A stretch of DNA of 64,000 nt from an uncultured Oxalobacteraceae bacterium (lineage in GTDB: Bacteria; Pseudomonadota; Gammaproteobacteria; Burkholderiales; Burkholderiaceae_D): NCBI GenBank assembly GCA_903914535.1, contig CAIWPG010000140.1:1-64000 (forward strand). Direction: 5' to 3'. Under the pieces are notes generated by a model. That model was given only the letters and a program-made list of their open reading frames with translations. It ran no database searches and was not told the DNA's origin. A program made the position numbers and the translations under genes. Position 1 is the stretch's first letter. Each line of letters opens with the position of its first letter. Shown one piece after another: positions 9,085 to 19,750 of the stretch.

Positions 9085-10953
9085 ATGCGGCGTTCTTCTT
9101 ATTCGGTTCCACCTGCTAATCCGCCTGGTTCGGGGCAGCCACGCAATGATTTTGCGGCGATTAAAACATTATTTCCCTATTTGTGGGCCTATAAGTGGCG
9201 AGTCATTTTAGCGCTATTGTGCCTGGTCTGTGCAAAGCTGGCGATTGTCAGCGTTCCTCTTATCTTAAAGTCATTGATTGATCAGCTGACTCCCGGAAAA
9301 TCTGGCGTACAGCTTGCTTTGCCGGCGGGCCTGTTATTGGCTTATGGTTTACTGCGTTTATCGAACACCTTTTTTACTGAGTTACGCGAATTTGTTTTTG
9401 CCAGGGTCACTCAGCGTGCGGTACGTACCATTGCGCTGCAGGTATTCCGGCATTTGCACAGTTTGTCCTTACGTTTTCATTTAAATCGCCAGACCGGAGG
9501 GATGACGCGGGATATTGAACGTGGTACCCGTGCTGTTTCTTCTCTGGTGTCATATGCATTATTCAGTATTTTACCGACGCTGATTGAAATTACACTGGTG
9601 TTGAGTTATTTGATTATTCATTACGATATCTGGTTTTCGGTGATTACGTTTTGTGCCTTGCTGCTGTATATCGGTTTTACGGTAAGCGTGACGGAGTGGC
9701 GTACGCACTTCAGACGCACGATGAACGAATTAGATTCTAAAGCCAATACCAAAGCGATTGATTCTTTAATTAATTATGAAACGGTGAAGTACTTTGGTAA
9801 TGAGAATGTGGAAGCAGCACGTTACGATCAGGGCTTGCAGCAGTTTGAGCAGGCGGCGGTTAAATCGCAAACGACCTTATCCTTGCTGAATGTGGGGCAG
9901 TCCGGAATTATTGCTATTGCAGTGAGCCTGATTTTATGGCGTGCTACCGTTGGTGTCATTGCCGGAAAAATGAGCCTGGGCGATCTGGTTTTAGTGAATT
10001 CATTTATGATTCAGTTGTATGTTCCGCTGAATTTTTTAGGCGTGTTGTACAGGGAAATAAAACAGAGTCTGGCTGATATGGAAAAGCTGTTTTCCCTGCT
10101 GGATCAGCATCGGGAAATTGCAGATGCCGATCATGCACATGTGTTGGATTTGCCTGCGCATGCCGGCCCGGAAATTTGTTTTAATGCAGTTGATTTTTCT
10201 TATGAAACTGACCGGGAAATTTTGCATCAGGTTTCCTTTGTGATGCCTGCTGGTGCGACCACCGCGGTTGTGGGAACCAGTGGTTCCGGCAAGTCGACAC
10301 TGGCGCGTTTATTATTTCGGTTTTATGATATTCAGCATGGCAGTATTACCATCAGCGGACAAGAGCTCAGGGAGGTGACGCAGGCGTCATTGCGCGCTGC
10401 GATTGGCATTGTTCCGCAAGATACCGTGTTGTTTAATGACAGCATTGAATACAATATCGGATACGGTCGGCCGGATGCCGGCTTTGATGATATTGTGGCG
10501 GCAGCAAAGGCGGCATATATCCACGATTTTATTTTGAGTCTGCCTGCCGGTTATGCCACCCTGGTGGGGGAGCGCGGCTTAAAATTATCTGGCGGTGAGC
10601 GTCAGCGCGTTGCCATTGCCCGTACTATTCTGAAAAATCCTTCCATCCTGATTTTTGATGAAGCCACTTCAGCGCTTGACTCAAAATCGGAGCAAGCCAT
10701 ACAAACTCAACTCAAAGAAATCGCTAAAGGCCGGACCAGTCTGGTGATTGCGCACCGGCTCTCTACCATCATTGATGCTGCTCAGATTTTAGTGATGGAA
10801 CATGGTCGCATTGTCGAGAGTGGCACTCATGCAGAATTGCTGCTGAAAGAGGGCGTTTATGCGCAAATGTGGGCACGTCAGCAAGCCATGCCGGAATCGG
10901 ATATGTGGGAAGAAGAAACCGCTGTCCTGTCACTGCAAAGACAAGTGGGATAA
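9085..10953 (+). CDS. ABC transporter ATP-binding/permease protein, ATM1/HMT1 type
   Basis: N-terminal TM domain, Walker A GTSGSGKST, signature LSGGERQRVAIART; ATG at 9085. Confidence 0.92.
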   Translation: MRRSSYSVPPANPPGSGQPRNDFAAIKTLFPYLWAYKWRVILALLCLVCAKLAIVSVPLILKSLIDQLTPGKSGVQLALPAGLLLAYGLLRLSNTFFTELREFVFARVTQRAVRTIALQVFRHLHSLSLRFHLNRQTGGMTRDIERGTRAVSSLVSYALFSILPTLIEITLVLSYLIIHYDIWFSVITFCALLLYIGFTVSVTEWRTHFRRTMNELDSKANTKAIDSLINYETVKYFGNENVEAARYDQGLQQFEQAAVKSQTTLSLLNVGQSGIIAIAVSLILWRATVGVIAGKMSLGDLVLVNSFMIQLYVPLNFLGVLYREIKQSLADMEKLFSLLDQHREIADADHAHVLDLPAHAGPEICFNAVDFSYETDREILHQVSFVMPAGATTAVVGTSGSGKSTLARLLFRFYDIQHGSITISGQELREVTQASLRAAIGIVPQDTVLFNDSIEYNIGYGRPDAGFDDIVAAAKAAYIHDFILSLPAGYATLVGERGLKLSGGERQRVAIARTILKNPSILIFDEATSALDSKSEQAIQTQLKEIAKGRTSLVIAHRLSTIIDAAQILVMEHGRIVESGTHAELLLKEGVYAQMWARQQAMPESDMWEEETAVLSLQRQVG

Positions 10954-10955
10954 GG

Positions 10956-11876
10956 ATGGATACTAAATGGCTGGAAGATTTTATTTCTTTAGCAGAAACG
11001 CATAGTTTTAGCCGGTCAGCCGAGTTACGGCATGTGACGCAATCGGCTTTTTCACGACGAATACAATCACTGGAAGCCTGGCTGGGTGCGGATTTGATTG
11101 ACCGTACATCTTACCCAACCCGTATGACATCGGCGGGGGAGGTTTTTTATGAACAGGCGATTGAAATGCTGGGTCAGATTAATAATACGCGCGCCTTGTT
11201 GCGCAGTAAACGTACCTCGGCACAAACCACGCTTGATTTTGCTGTTCCGCATACCCTGTCCCTTACGTATTTGCCTAAGTGGATGACGAAGCTGGAGAAG
11301 AATTTCGGGAGTTTGCATGCCCGTTTGCTGGCGCTGAATGTGCATGATGCTGTGATGACTCTGGTGGAAGGCGGCTGTGATCTCATGCTGTGTTTTCATC
11401 ATCCGCGTCAGCCTTTGCAATTGGATCAGAGTCAGTATGAAATGATTATTCTTGGCATAGAATCGTTACGTGCGTATTCACGTTGTAATTCACAAGGCAT
11501 TCCTGATTTTGTGTTGCCCGGAGATGCAGAAAATCCCTTGCCATTTCTGGCTTATGCGAATAATGCCTATCTGGGACGTATGGTTGATGTGATCTTATCT
11601 GACACCCCCACGCCGCTACATTTGCGTAAATGCTATGAAACCGATATGGCGGAAGGCTTGAAAATGATGGCGCTGGAAGGTCACGGTGTTGCTTTTTTGC
11701 CTGAATCATCTGTGTTGCGTGAGCTTAAACGTAAGCAATTGGCTCGTGCAGATAATGGTCTGGCTAGCTGGCAGGTGGATATGGAAATTCGCCTGTATCG
11801 CCAGCGCCCTTCCGCTCTGCGTCCCGGAAAACCATTGGTTAATCGTTTGTGGAATTATCTGGTGACGCAAAAATAA
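10956..11876 (+). CDS. LysR family transcriptional regulator, resembling HypT/YjiE
   Basis: N-terminal LysR HTH (WLEDFISLAETHSFSRSAELRHVTQSAFSRRIQSLE); starts 3 nt after the ABC exporter. Confidence 0.85.
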   Translation: MDTKWLEDFISLAETHSFSRSAELRHVTQSAFSRRIQSLEAWLGADLIDRTSYPTRMTSAGEVFYEQAIEMLGQINNTRALLRSKRTSAQTTLDFAVPHTLSLTYLPKWMTKLEKNFGSLHARLLALNVHDAVMTLVEGGCDLMLCFHHPRQPLQLDQSQYEMIILGIESLRAYSRCNSQGIPDFVLPGDAENPLPFLAYANNAYLGRMVDVILSDTPTPLHLRKCYETDMAEGLKMMALEGHGVAFLPESSVLRELKRKQLARADNGLASWQVDMEIRLYRQRPSALRPGKPLVNRLWNYLVTQK

Positions 11877-12083
11877 ATAGCATATTTCCGGTTGTTTATG
11901 TCGGTGCGAAGTGAAGTTACTTTGCCTTTTTTTCAATTGGTTTTTTATCGTTGAATTGTAGCCGTGGATAAACTATGCAAGTTACGCATAGTTCAATGCA
12001 AACAAAGCATTGGCGTGAAATTACTCCTATAGGTACGATGCAGCCATCTTTTACTTACAAGAAAAAAGATTTCGTTGATTGGT

Positions 12084-12113
12084 ATTGGATTGAACTGAAC
12101 CGTTCAATCCAAT
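12084..12113. promoter_or_regulatory. Perfect 12-bp inverted repeat upstream of gdhA
   Basis: ATTGGATTGAAC-TGAACC-GTTCAATCCAAT. Confidence 0.6.
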
Positions 12114-12155
12114 CAATCCGAATAACCCGATTTAACCTACCAGGATGTTAATAGC

Positions 12156-13442
12156 ATGAATACCCATCATGAAATACCTTCTTACCTGACTCCGACTGAA
12201 ATTGGCCCATGGGGCGATTACATTGAGCAAATTGAACGTGTAACTCCTTACCTCGGATCGTTATCGCGTTGGGTTGAAACCATGAAACGCCCTAAGCGCG
12301 TCCTGATCGTCGATGTGCCGATTGAACGTGATAATGGAACAATTACTCACTTTGAAGGCTATCGTGTACAACACAATACCTCTCGTGGGCCAGGTAAAGG
12401 CGGTGTTCGTTTTCACCAAAATGTAACGCTGTCGGAAGTCATGGCATTGTCAGCCTGGATGACGATTAAAAATGCGGCTGTCAACGTACCGTTTGGTGGC
12501 GCAAAAGGCGGGATTCGGGTTGATCCGAAAACATTATCCCTTGGTGAATTGCAACGTATGACACGTCGTTACACCAGTGAAATCGGCATCATCATCGGAC
12601 CAAACAAAGACATTCCTGCGCCTGACGTTAATACCAATGAACAAACCATGGCGTGGATGATGGATACCTATTCGATGAATGAAGGCAGTACATCGACTGG
12701 TGTTGTGACAGGTAAGCCTATTTCCCTGGGTGGCAGCCTGGGTCGGAGAGAAGCTACCGGTCGTGGTGTATTCGTTGTTGGAGCGGAAGCTGCCAATACC
12801 ATTGGTCTGGCAATACCTGGTGCCAGAATTGCGGTACAGGGTTTTGGTAATGTAGGTGGTGTTTCTGCTAAATTATTCGCAGAAGCCGGTGCTAAAGTCG
12901 TAGCGGTGCAAGACCATGCAGGTACCGTATTTCATGAAAACGGGCTTGATGTTTCAGCATTGCAGGCATATGTGACAGCACATGGCAGCGTGGCAGGGTT
13001 TCCTGGTGCTGAAGAACAAATGAGTCGTGATAATTTTTGGGACGTACAGTGCGATATCATGATCCCGGCCGCGCTCGAACAGCAAATTACGGAAAGTAAT
13101 GCGCATCGTATTCGTGCCAAAATTATTTTGGAAGGCGCTAATGGCCCGACTACACCGAAAGCCGATGATATTTTGCATGACAGAGGTATTTTGGTCGTGC
13201 CTGACGTTATTGCCAATGCTGGTGGTGTGACGGTGAGTTATTTTGAATGGGTACAGGATTTTTCCAGCTATTTCTGGAGTGAAGATGAAATCAATCAGCG
13301 CCTGACCCGATTGATGCGCGATGCTTTTAATTCTGTGCGTCATATTGCCGAAGATAAAAAAGTGTCACTGCGTACTGCAGCATTTTTAGTCGGTTGTACC
13401 CGTGTCTTACAAGCGCGTGAATTGCGTGGTTTGTATCCTTAA
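12156..13442 (+). CDS. gdhA: Glutamate dehydrogenase (Glu/Leu/Phe/Val dehydrogenase family)
   Basis: [13 protein letters not shown] catalytic motif; GFGNVGG Rossmann motif. Confidence 0.95.
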   Translation: MNTHHEIPSYLTPTEIGPWGDYIEQIERVTPYLGSLSRWVETMKRPKRVLIVDVPIERDNGTITHFEGYRVQHNTSRGPGKGGVRFHQNVTLSEVMALSAWMTIKNAAVNVPFGGAKGGIRVDPKTLSLGELQRMTRRYTSEIGIIIGPNKDIPAPDVNTNEQTMAWMMDTYSMNEGSTSTGVVTGKPISLGGSLGRREATGRGVFVVGAEAANTIGLAIPGARIAVQGFGNVGGVSAKLFAEAGAKVVAVQDHAGTVFHENGLDVSALQAYVTAHGSVAGFPGAEEQMSRDNFWDVQCDIMIPAALEQQITESNAHRIRAKIILEGANGPTTPKADDILHDRGILVVPDVIANAGGVTVSYFEWVQDFSSYFWSEDEINQRLTRLMRDAFNSVRHIAEDKKVSLRTAAFLVGCTRVLQARELRGLYP

Positions 13443-13454
13443 TAAGGTGGTTTA

Positions 13455-13528
13455 AGCCTGGTCGTTCACTTCGGTAAAGCAGGGTGTGACCCTTACTTTA
13501 CCGTATGAAAGACCAGGCTGATCATTTT
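13455..13528 (+). terminator. Long hairpin downstream of gdhA, possible terminator
   Basis: AGCCTGGTC/GACCAGGCT outer and CGGTAAAG/CTTTACCG inner stems, then a short T tract. Confidence 0.5.
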
Positions 13529-13569
13529 TGTTTCTTTTGTCTCCTTGAAAATCGCCAGAAATGGTGTTT

Positions 13570-13606
13570 GGCCGCTTGCCATCTCCCTGGTAAGCGGCCT
13601 TTTTTT
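13570..13606 (+). terminator. Intrinsic terminator
   Basis: GGCCGCTTGCC ... GGTAAGCGGCC TTTTTTT. Confidence 0.85.
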
Positions 13607-13728
13607 GTGTATTTTTATATGGAAATGAATCGCTAAGTATAATTACCTATGCGAAAATTAATAAATGGTAATAGGATCAAGGGCTTAATTTGATAGAATA
13701 AAAAGCTACTAGAGATAATCAAGGGGAT

Positions 13729-14694
13729 GTGATGAAAGTAGCAAAATTGTTTGCAGGATTGGTTGCTGCGACAGCGGTCGCAGGCCTGATGAGTGGTGCT
13801 GCCAGTGCGCAAGAACTCACTGGTACCTTAAAAAAGATCAAAGAAACCGGCACTGTCACCCTCGGTGTGCGCGATACATCGATTCCGTTTTCTTATCTGG
13901 ACGATAAACAGTCTTATCAGGGCTATTCGATTGACCTGTGCATGCGTATAGTGAGTTCGCTGCGCAAGCAACTTGGTATGTCTGACTTAAAAGTGCTGAT
14001 GAATCCAGTCACTTCGGCAACACGAATTCCCCTGATCTCTAATGGCACTATTGATCTGGAATGTGGCTCCACTACAAATAACACAGAACGACAAAAACAG
14101 GTCGCCTTTGCGCCGACCACTTTTGTGAGCGGCACCCGTTTTTTATCTAAAAAAGCAGCTAATGTGCAGACGCTGGCCGACCTGAAAGGTAAATCGGTGG
14201 TATCGACTTCTGGTACAGCGAATCTGAAGCAAGTCGTCACCCTGAACGCTGATCAGCATTTGGGAATCAGTATTATGACGGCCAAAGATCATGGTGAAGC
14301 ATTTCTGATGGTAGAGACCGGTCGTGCAGTTGCGTTTGCTATGGATGATATTTTACTGGCAGGACTGGCTGCCAATTCAAAAGCGCCGGCTGACTATGTT
14401 ATTTCCAAAGAAGCTATTTCAGTCGAGCCCTATGCCATTATGATGCGTCGCGATGATGCTCCGTTTAAACATGCGGTTGATACGGCGATTACCGGTGTAT
14501 TTAAGTCGGGTGAAATCAACAACATCTATAAAAAATGGTTTTTACAGCCGATTCCGCCTAAGGGGATGAATCTGAACTGGCCTATGGCAGAAAACCTGAA
14601 AGCCATTATTGCTCATCCGACTGATTCTGGTGATCCTGCTGCGTATGCAGTGGTTCCGGAGGCACAAAAAGCTATTTTGAAAAATAAAAAATAA
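13729..14694 (+). CDS. gltI: Glutamate/aspartate ABC transporter substrate-binding protein
   Basis: Signal peptide; SBP family 3 features (TVTLGVRDTSIPFSYLDD, GYSIDLC); followed by gltJKL. Confidence 0.92.
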   Translation: MMKVAKLFAGLVAATAVAGLMSGAASAQELTGTLKKIKETGTVTLGVRDTSIPFSYLDDKQSYQGYSIDLCMRIVSSLRKQLGMSDLKVLMNPVTSATRIPLISNGTIDLECGSTTNNTERQKQVAFAPTTFVSGTRFLSKKAANVQTLADLKGKSVVSTSGTANLKQVVTLNADQHLGISIMTAKDHGEAFLMVETGRAVAFAMDDILLAGLAANSKAPADYVISKEAISVEPYAIMMRRDDAPFKHAVDTAITGVFKSGEINNIYKKWFLQPIPPKGMNLNWPMAENLKAIIAHPTDSGDPAAYAVVPEAQKAILKNKK

Positions 14695-14714
14695 AATAAC
14701 AAACAGCCATATTG

Positions 14715-14740
14715 CGGGGGGCTCTTGCCTCCCGTTTTTA
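14715..14740 (+). terminator. Intra-operon hairpin/terminator between gltI and gltJ
   Basis: CGGGGGGC TCTT GCCTCCCG TTTTTA. Confidence 0.6.
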
Positions 14741-14836
14741 TTTGTAGTTTCATACTATTTATATCATACCGCCCCTGTATCAGGGCACAGAACTGCGGGG
14801 TGCCGGACGGCACAAGGCAGATAACAGGAGATCACC

Positions 14837-15589
14837 ATGAATTATCACTGGAATTGGACTATTTTCTGGGAGGATGCGCCAGATGGCGGAGGCTCTTATC
14901 TTGATACTTTGCTTTCCGGCTTGTGGTATACGCTGGCAACAGCAGGGATTGCCTGGATTATTGCGTTGGTATTGGGTTTTGTCATTGGTACTTTACGCAC
15001 TACGCCAGGTAAGACCTGGGCACGTATCGGCAATATCTATGTTGAATTATTTCGTAACATTCCCTTATTGGTGCAAATGTTTCTCTGGTATTTTGTGATG
15101 CCGGAATTGTTGCCGGCCAGCCTGGGAGACTGGGTTAAAAGTTTGCCGAATGCCCCGTTTGTTACCGGCGTATTGTGTCTCGGATTTTTTACTTCGGCAC
15201 GGGTAGCAGTACAAGTATCGGCCGGACTTCACTCTTTACCGCGTGGACAGACAATGGCAGGTGTCGCGCTCGGACTGACTTTGCCGCAGACCTATCGCTA
15301 TGTGTTATTGCCGATGGCTTTTCGCATTATTATTCCTTCCCTGACCAATGAGTTTACGGCGATTATCAAGAATAGTTCGGTGGCGCTGACGATCGGTTTG
15401 CTGGAGTTGACGGCGCGTACCCGCTCCATGTCGGAGTTCAGTTTTCAGACTTTTGAGGCATTTTCTGCCGCGACCCTGATTTATCTGATTGTTTCCCTGA
15501 TTGCTATTTTGCTGGCGCATTTGCTGGAAAAATCGCTGCGGGTTCCTGGTTTTATTAGTAGCGGTACGACTGGTTCGGGAGGGCACTGA
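14837..15589 (+). CDS. gltJ: Glutamate/aspartate ABC transporter permease
   Basis: Polytopic; amino-acid permease (HisM/GltJ) features. Confidence 0.92.
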   Translation: MNYHWNWTIFWEDAPDGGGSYLDTLLSGLWYTLATAGIAWIIALVLGFVIGTLRTTPGKTWARIGNIYVELFRNIPLLVQMFLWYFVMPELLPASLGDWVKSLPNAPFVTGVLCLGFFTSARVAVQVSAGLHSLPRGQTMAGVALGLTLPQTYRYVLLPMAFRIIIPSLTNEFTAIIKNSSVALTIGLLELTARTRSMSEFSFQTFEAFSAATLIYLIVSLIAILLAHLLEKSLRVPGFISSGTTGSGGH

Positions 15590-15591
15590 TT

Positions 15592-16284
15592 ATGTTTAGT
15601 CATTTTGATTTTGACGTGATTTCACGTTCATGGCATTACCTGTTCTTTACCGGGATGACGTTTACCCTGAAGCTGACATTGATTGCTATGTTGGGCGGTA
15701 TTTTGATGGGGACGTTATTGGCGATGATGCGCTTATCAAGTTATCGCATTATTTCTGTGGTGGCGGCTTCGTATGTCAATATGATGCGTTCGATTCCTTT
15801 GTTGCTGGTGATTTTCTGGTTTTATTTTTTAGTTCCTTATATCGGTGCATGGCTGACCGGTTCTCCTGAACCGGTTCAGGTAGGGGCATTTTCCTCCTGC
15901 GTGATTACATTCATTATGTTTGAGGCGGCATATTACTGTGAAATTATGCGTGCCGGGATACAGTCAATCTCGCGTGGTCAGGTCTGGGCGGGCTATGCCA
16001 TGGGGATGAGTTATTGGCAAACGATGGCTTATATCGTCTTACCGCAGGCATTCAGAAACATGATTCCCGTGTTACTGACACAAACCATTGTGTTATTTCA
16101 GGATGTATCGCTGGTGTATGTGTTGTCGATTACTGATTTTGTGGGCGCGGCTTCCAAAATCGCACAGCGTGATGGTCGTTTGGTTGAAATGTATTTGTTT
16201 GTTGCTGTGGTGTACTTTGTACTGTGCTTTAGCTTGTCCCAGGCGGTAAAAATAATTCAGAAAAAAGTGGCGATTATACGCTGA
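15592..16284 (+). CDS. gltK: Glutamate/aspartate ABC transporter permease
   Basis: Polytopic permease; adjacent to gltJ. Confidence 0.92.
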   Translation: MFSHFDFDVISRSWHYLFFTGMTFTLKLTLIAMLGGILMGTLLAMMRLSSYRIISVVAASYVNMMRSIPLLLVIFWFYFLVPYIGAWLTGSPEPVQVGAFSSCVITFIMFEAAYYCEIMRAGIQSISRGQVWAGYAMGMSYWQTMAYIVLPQAFRNMIPVLLTQTIVLFQDVSLVYVLSITDFVGAASKIAQRDGRLVEMYLFVAVVYFVLCFSLSQAVKIIQKKVAIIR

Positions 16285-16397
16285 CAGCCAGAAGAGATTT
16301 TCGGACCAGATAGAGTTCTTTTTTTAGTTTTGATGTGCTAAATCCGACAATTTTTCAGGCTTGCCCCCCGTTAAAAATAAGTAATTAGGAGTATAAA

Positions 16398-17123
16398 ATG
16401 ATTCATTTAGACAAGGTAAACAAATGGTACGGTCAGTTTCAGGTACTAACGGATTGCACTACTAGTGTTGCTAAAGGCGAAGTGGTGGTGGTTTGCGAGC
16501 CGTCCGGTTCCGGTAAGTCTACGCTGATTAAAACGGTGAATGGTCTGGAACCGTTTCAGCAGGGTAGCATTATGGTGGACGGCATCCCGGTGGGTGACCC
16601 TAAAACCAATTTATCTAAATTGCGGGCCCGTATCGGTATGGTATTTCAGAATTTCGAACTATTTCCTCATTTGTCCATACGCCAGAATCTGACCATCGGT
16701 CAGATCAAGGTGCTGGGTCGCAGTGAAGATGAGGCTAATGAAAAAGGCTTGAAATATCTGGATCGTGTCGGTTTGCTGGCGCAAAAGGATAAATTCCCCG
16801 GTCAGCTTTCCGGTGGTCAGCAACAACGTGTTGCTATTGCCCGTGCTTTAGCGATGGACCCGATTGCTATGTTGTTTGATGAACCTACCTCGGCGCTGGA
16901 CCCGGAAATGATTAATGAAGTATTGGATGTGATGGTGGGTTTGGCTCAGGACGGTATGACGATGATGGTGGTCACGCATGAAATGGGCTTTGCCAAAAAG
17001 GTCGCAAACCGTATCGTGTTTATGGATAAGGGTCTGGTTGTGGAGGATTGTGAGAAGGATAAATTCTTTACCGAAGCACACTCAGAGCGCGCCCGCGATT
17101 TTTTATCTAAAATTATTCATTAA
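16398..17123 (+). CDS. gltL: Glutamate/aspartate ABC transporter ATP-binding protein
   Basis: ABC ATPase with LSGGQQQRVAIARALAMDP; Walker A EPSGSGKST. Confidence 0.93.
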   Translation: MIHLDKVNKWYGQFQVLTDCTTSVAKGEVVVVCEPSGSGKSTLIKTVNGLEPFQQGSIMVDGIPVGDPKTNLSKLRARIGMVFQNFELFPHLSIRQNLTIGQIKVLGRSEDEANEKGLKYLDRVGLLAQKDKFPGQLSGGQQQRVAIARALAMDPIAMLFDEPTSALDPEMINEVLDVMVGLAQDGMTMMVVTHEMGFAKKVANRIVFMDKGLVVEDCEKDKFFTEAHSERARDFLSKIIH

Positions 17124-17205
17124 TGCAGCAAAGCTCGCAAGGGGGGCCCAAGTGCTCTCCTTGCGGTTAAAATAGCGTACCTTCTTCGACTATCCGGTTT
17201 ACGCT

Positions 17206-18315
17206 ATGTCTATGACACCTTCCGTATCATCATCTTCTGCACCTGTTGCACCGACCGCTTCCGGTCAGTTAATGAATCAGCAAATAAATCAATTTACTAT
17301 TGCACGTCCTGATGACTGGCATGTGCATTTGCGCGATGATGCGGTGCTGGCCAGTGTCTTGCCGGATACCGCCAGACAGTTTGGGCGTGCCATTGTTATG
17401 CCTAATTTAAAACCGCCGGTCACTACAACTGCGCAGGCGCTGGCTTACCGTGACCGTATTCTGGCTGCCTTACCGCAAGGGATGCAATTTGAACCTCTGA
17501 TGACACTGTATCTGACCAATAATACAGCGCCGGAAGAAATCCGGCGTGCTAAGGACAGTGGTTTGATTCATGCCGTTAAACTGTACCCGGCCGGAGCAAC
17601 GACGAATTCGGATGCCGGAGTGACGGATTTACGTCATTGTTATGCCACGCTGGAAGCCATGCAGGAGTGCGGTATGCCCTTTTTGGTTCATGGTGAAGTG
17701 ACCGATCCTGAGGTAGATTTATTTGATCGTGAAGCGGTGTTTATTGATCGGGTATTACATCCCTTGCGTACCGATATGCCGGAGCTGAAAGTCGTATTTG
17801 AGCATATAACGACCAGTCAGGCAGCCGATTACGTGAGTACAAGCAGCGGAACAATTGCCGCTACGATTACGGCGCATCACTTGCTTTATAACCGTAATGA
17901 GATTTTTAAAGGCGGTATACGCCCGCATTATTACTGTTTGCCGGTGTTAAAACGCGAAAGTCATCGTCTGGCGTTGCTTGCGGCGGCGACTTCCGGCAAT
18001 CCGCGTTTTTTCCTCGGAACGGATTCTGCACCACATGCTAAAGGCGCAAAAGAGCAAGCCTGTGGTTGTGCCGGATGTTATACGGCCTTGCATGCGATGG
18101 AGTTGTATGCACAAGCGTTTGATCAGGCAGGGGCACTGGATAAACTGGAAGGCTTTGCCAGCTTGTTTGGCCCGGCATTTTATAATTTGCCTGTTAATAA
18201 AGAACAATTGACCCTGCAACGCCAATCATGGACTGTCCCGGAAGAATTGCCATTAGCCGGAAATACGGTAGTACCGTTGAATGCCGGTGAAACTTTGCCA
18301 TGGCAGGTCATTTGA
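17206..18315 (+). CDS. pyrC: Dihydroorotase
   Basis: [36 protein letters not shown] motifs; a downstream ATG at MNQQIN is possible. Confidence 0.95.
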   Translation: MSMTPSVSSSSAPVAPTASGQLMNQQINQFTIARPDDWHVHLRDDAVLASVLPDTARQFGRAIVMPNLKPPVTTTAQALAYRDRILAALPQGMQFEPLMTLYLTNNTAPEEIRRAKDSGLIHAVKLYPAGATTNSDAGVTDLRHCYATLEAMQECGMPFLVHGEVTDPEVDLFDREAVFIDRVLHPLRTDMPELKVVFEHITTSQAADYVSTSSGTIAATITAHHLLYNRNEIFKGGIRPHYYCLPVLKRESHRLALLAAATSGNPRFFLGTDSAPHAKGAKEQACGCAGCYTALHAMELYAQAFDQAGALDKLEGFASLFGPAFYNLPVNKEQLTLQRQSWTVPEELPLAGNTVVPLNAGETLPWQVI

Positions 18316-19103
18316 ATATCGGTCAGGGCGTAGACTGGTCGGTTCCCTGGCTTGATTCTGTACGGGATGCCGGTATAGAGATTATTTCCGGGGATGATTG
18401 GCGTGTCGCATTGAATGCGCGTGCCAGTCGTTGTAATTTACGTAATTATCTTGGCCATCCAATACGTTTTATACCGCAGGAGCAGCTTCCGGCCGGTCAG
18501 TCGTATGAAGCGCATATCAGTCAGACCGGCGAGGTGCCCACCCGGGATAATCTGCATGACTTTTTTAATGCTTTGGTCTGGTTTTCTTTCCCTCAGACTA
18601 AGGTATGTTTAAACGCGCAACAATTTGCGCAGATTAGTCGTCTGGGAATAGGGCAGTCGCGTGGTGCCGTACGTGATGCAGTCACCTTATTTGATGAAAA
18701 TGCAGCCATATTGGCTGTGCCGGATAATCAGGTCGGGCGTGAGCTGGTACAGGCTTTGCGTGAACACCAATGGAATCAATTATTTGTGCAGGAACGTACT
18801 GCATTTATGGCACATGCCGACGTTTTATTATTTGGTCATGCCTTAATGGATAAACTGGTTCGTCCGTACAAAGCGATTACCGCACACACATTAGTGTGCT
18901 GGGTGGATGAAAATTATGCGCATCTGGCACCGTCGCAACGACGTGCCGTGCTTGATCAGCAATTGGCCACACAATTGGCCGGGCAGGCATTGCTTCCTTC
19001 CGCTTTCTTGCCCCTGCCGGTGTTGGGCGTGCCGGGGTGGTGGCCTGATCAGGATGCTGCTTATTATGCCGATGTTACTGTATTTCGCCCTAAGCGAAAG
19101 TAG
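18300..19103 (+). CDS. DUF3025 domain-containing protein
   Basis: Overlaps the pyrC 3' end; sequence character ([15 protein letters not shown]..., [19 protein letters not shown]). Confidence 0.75.
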   Translation: MAGHLNIGQGVDWSVPWLDSVRDAGIEIISGDDWRVALNARASRCNLRNYLGHPIRFIPQEQLPAGQSYEAHISQTGEVPTRDNLHDFFNALVWFSFPQTKVCLNAQQFAQISRLGIGQSRGAVRDAVTLFDENAAILAVPDNQVGRELVQALREHQWNQLFVQERTAFMAHADVLLFGHALMDKLVRPYKAITAHTLVCWVDENYAHLAPSQRRAVLDQQLATQLAGQALLPSAFLPLPVLGVPGWWPDQDAAYYADVTVFRPKRK

Positions 19104-19444
19104 GTGCTTACATTCATCAGTTGACCTGGTTGGCTGATGGATGTATTCAGTATTTTTTTCTGTACATTTAAATAAATTCCCGAAAAAGAATAACAACGGT
19201 TATATTTATGTAAGCCTCAAAGCGATGTTATTTATTCCTTAATAATTTCAATAAGTTCAATAAGTTATGATCAGTAAGTAATTAGTAAGTGAGTAGGGTT
19301 ACTCTAATTAGAAATAGGGAAAAACTGCTTAGACGATTACTCCTATTCCTCTTGGTATTTTGCAATGCGTTCTTAGTCTGTTATTTGTTTGAACGAATTG
19401 CCGGATACCAGAGATTGAAATTGATAAATAAACTGGAGACAATT

Positions 19445-19750
19445 ATGGAAGACCATCTTGTTCAAAAGATTTTGAACAACCCCAATTATCAACATCTCAG
19501 AAGAACCCGCTCAGTTTATGGCTGGTCGCTTACCGCATTAATGTTGGTGGTGTATTACGGATTTATCTTGTTAATCGCATTTGATAAAGAATTATTGAGT
19601 GCTCGCATCGGTGCCGGTGTGATGACCTGGGGTATGCCAATCGGTTTGGCAGTCATTGTTTTTACTGTTGTAATTACCGGTATTTATGTGCGTCGTGCCA
19701 ATGATGAATTTGACACACTGACCGCAAAAATCAAGCAGGAGGTGTTGTAA
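19445..19750 (+). CDS. DUF485 family inner membrane protein (YjcH-like)
   Basis: Two TM helices, [19 protein letters not shown]; directly upstream of actP; ATG at 19445. Confidence 0.85.
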   Translation: MEDHLVQKILNNPNYQHLRRTRSVYGWSLTALMLVVYYGFILLIAFDKELLSARIGAGVMTWGMPIGLAVIVFTVVITGIYVRRANDEFDTLTAKIKQEVL

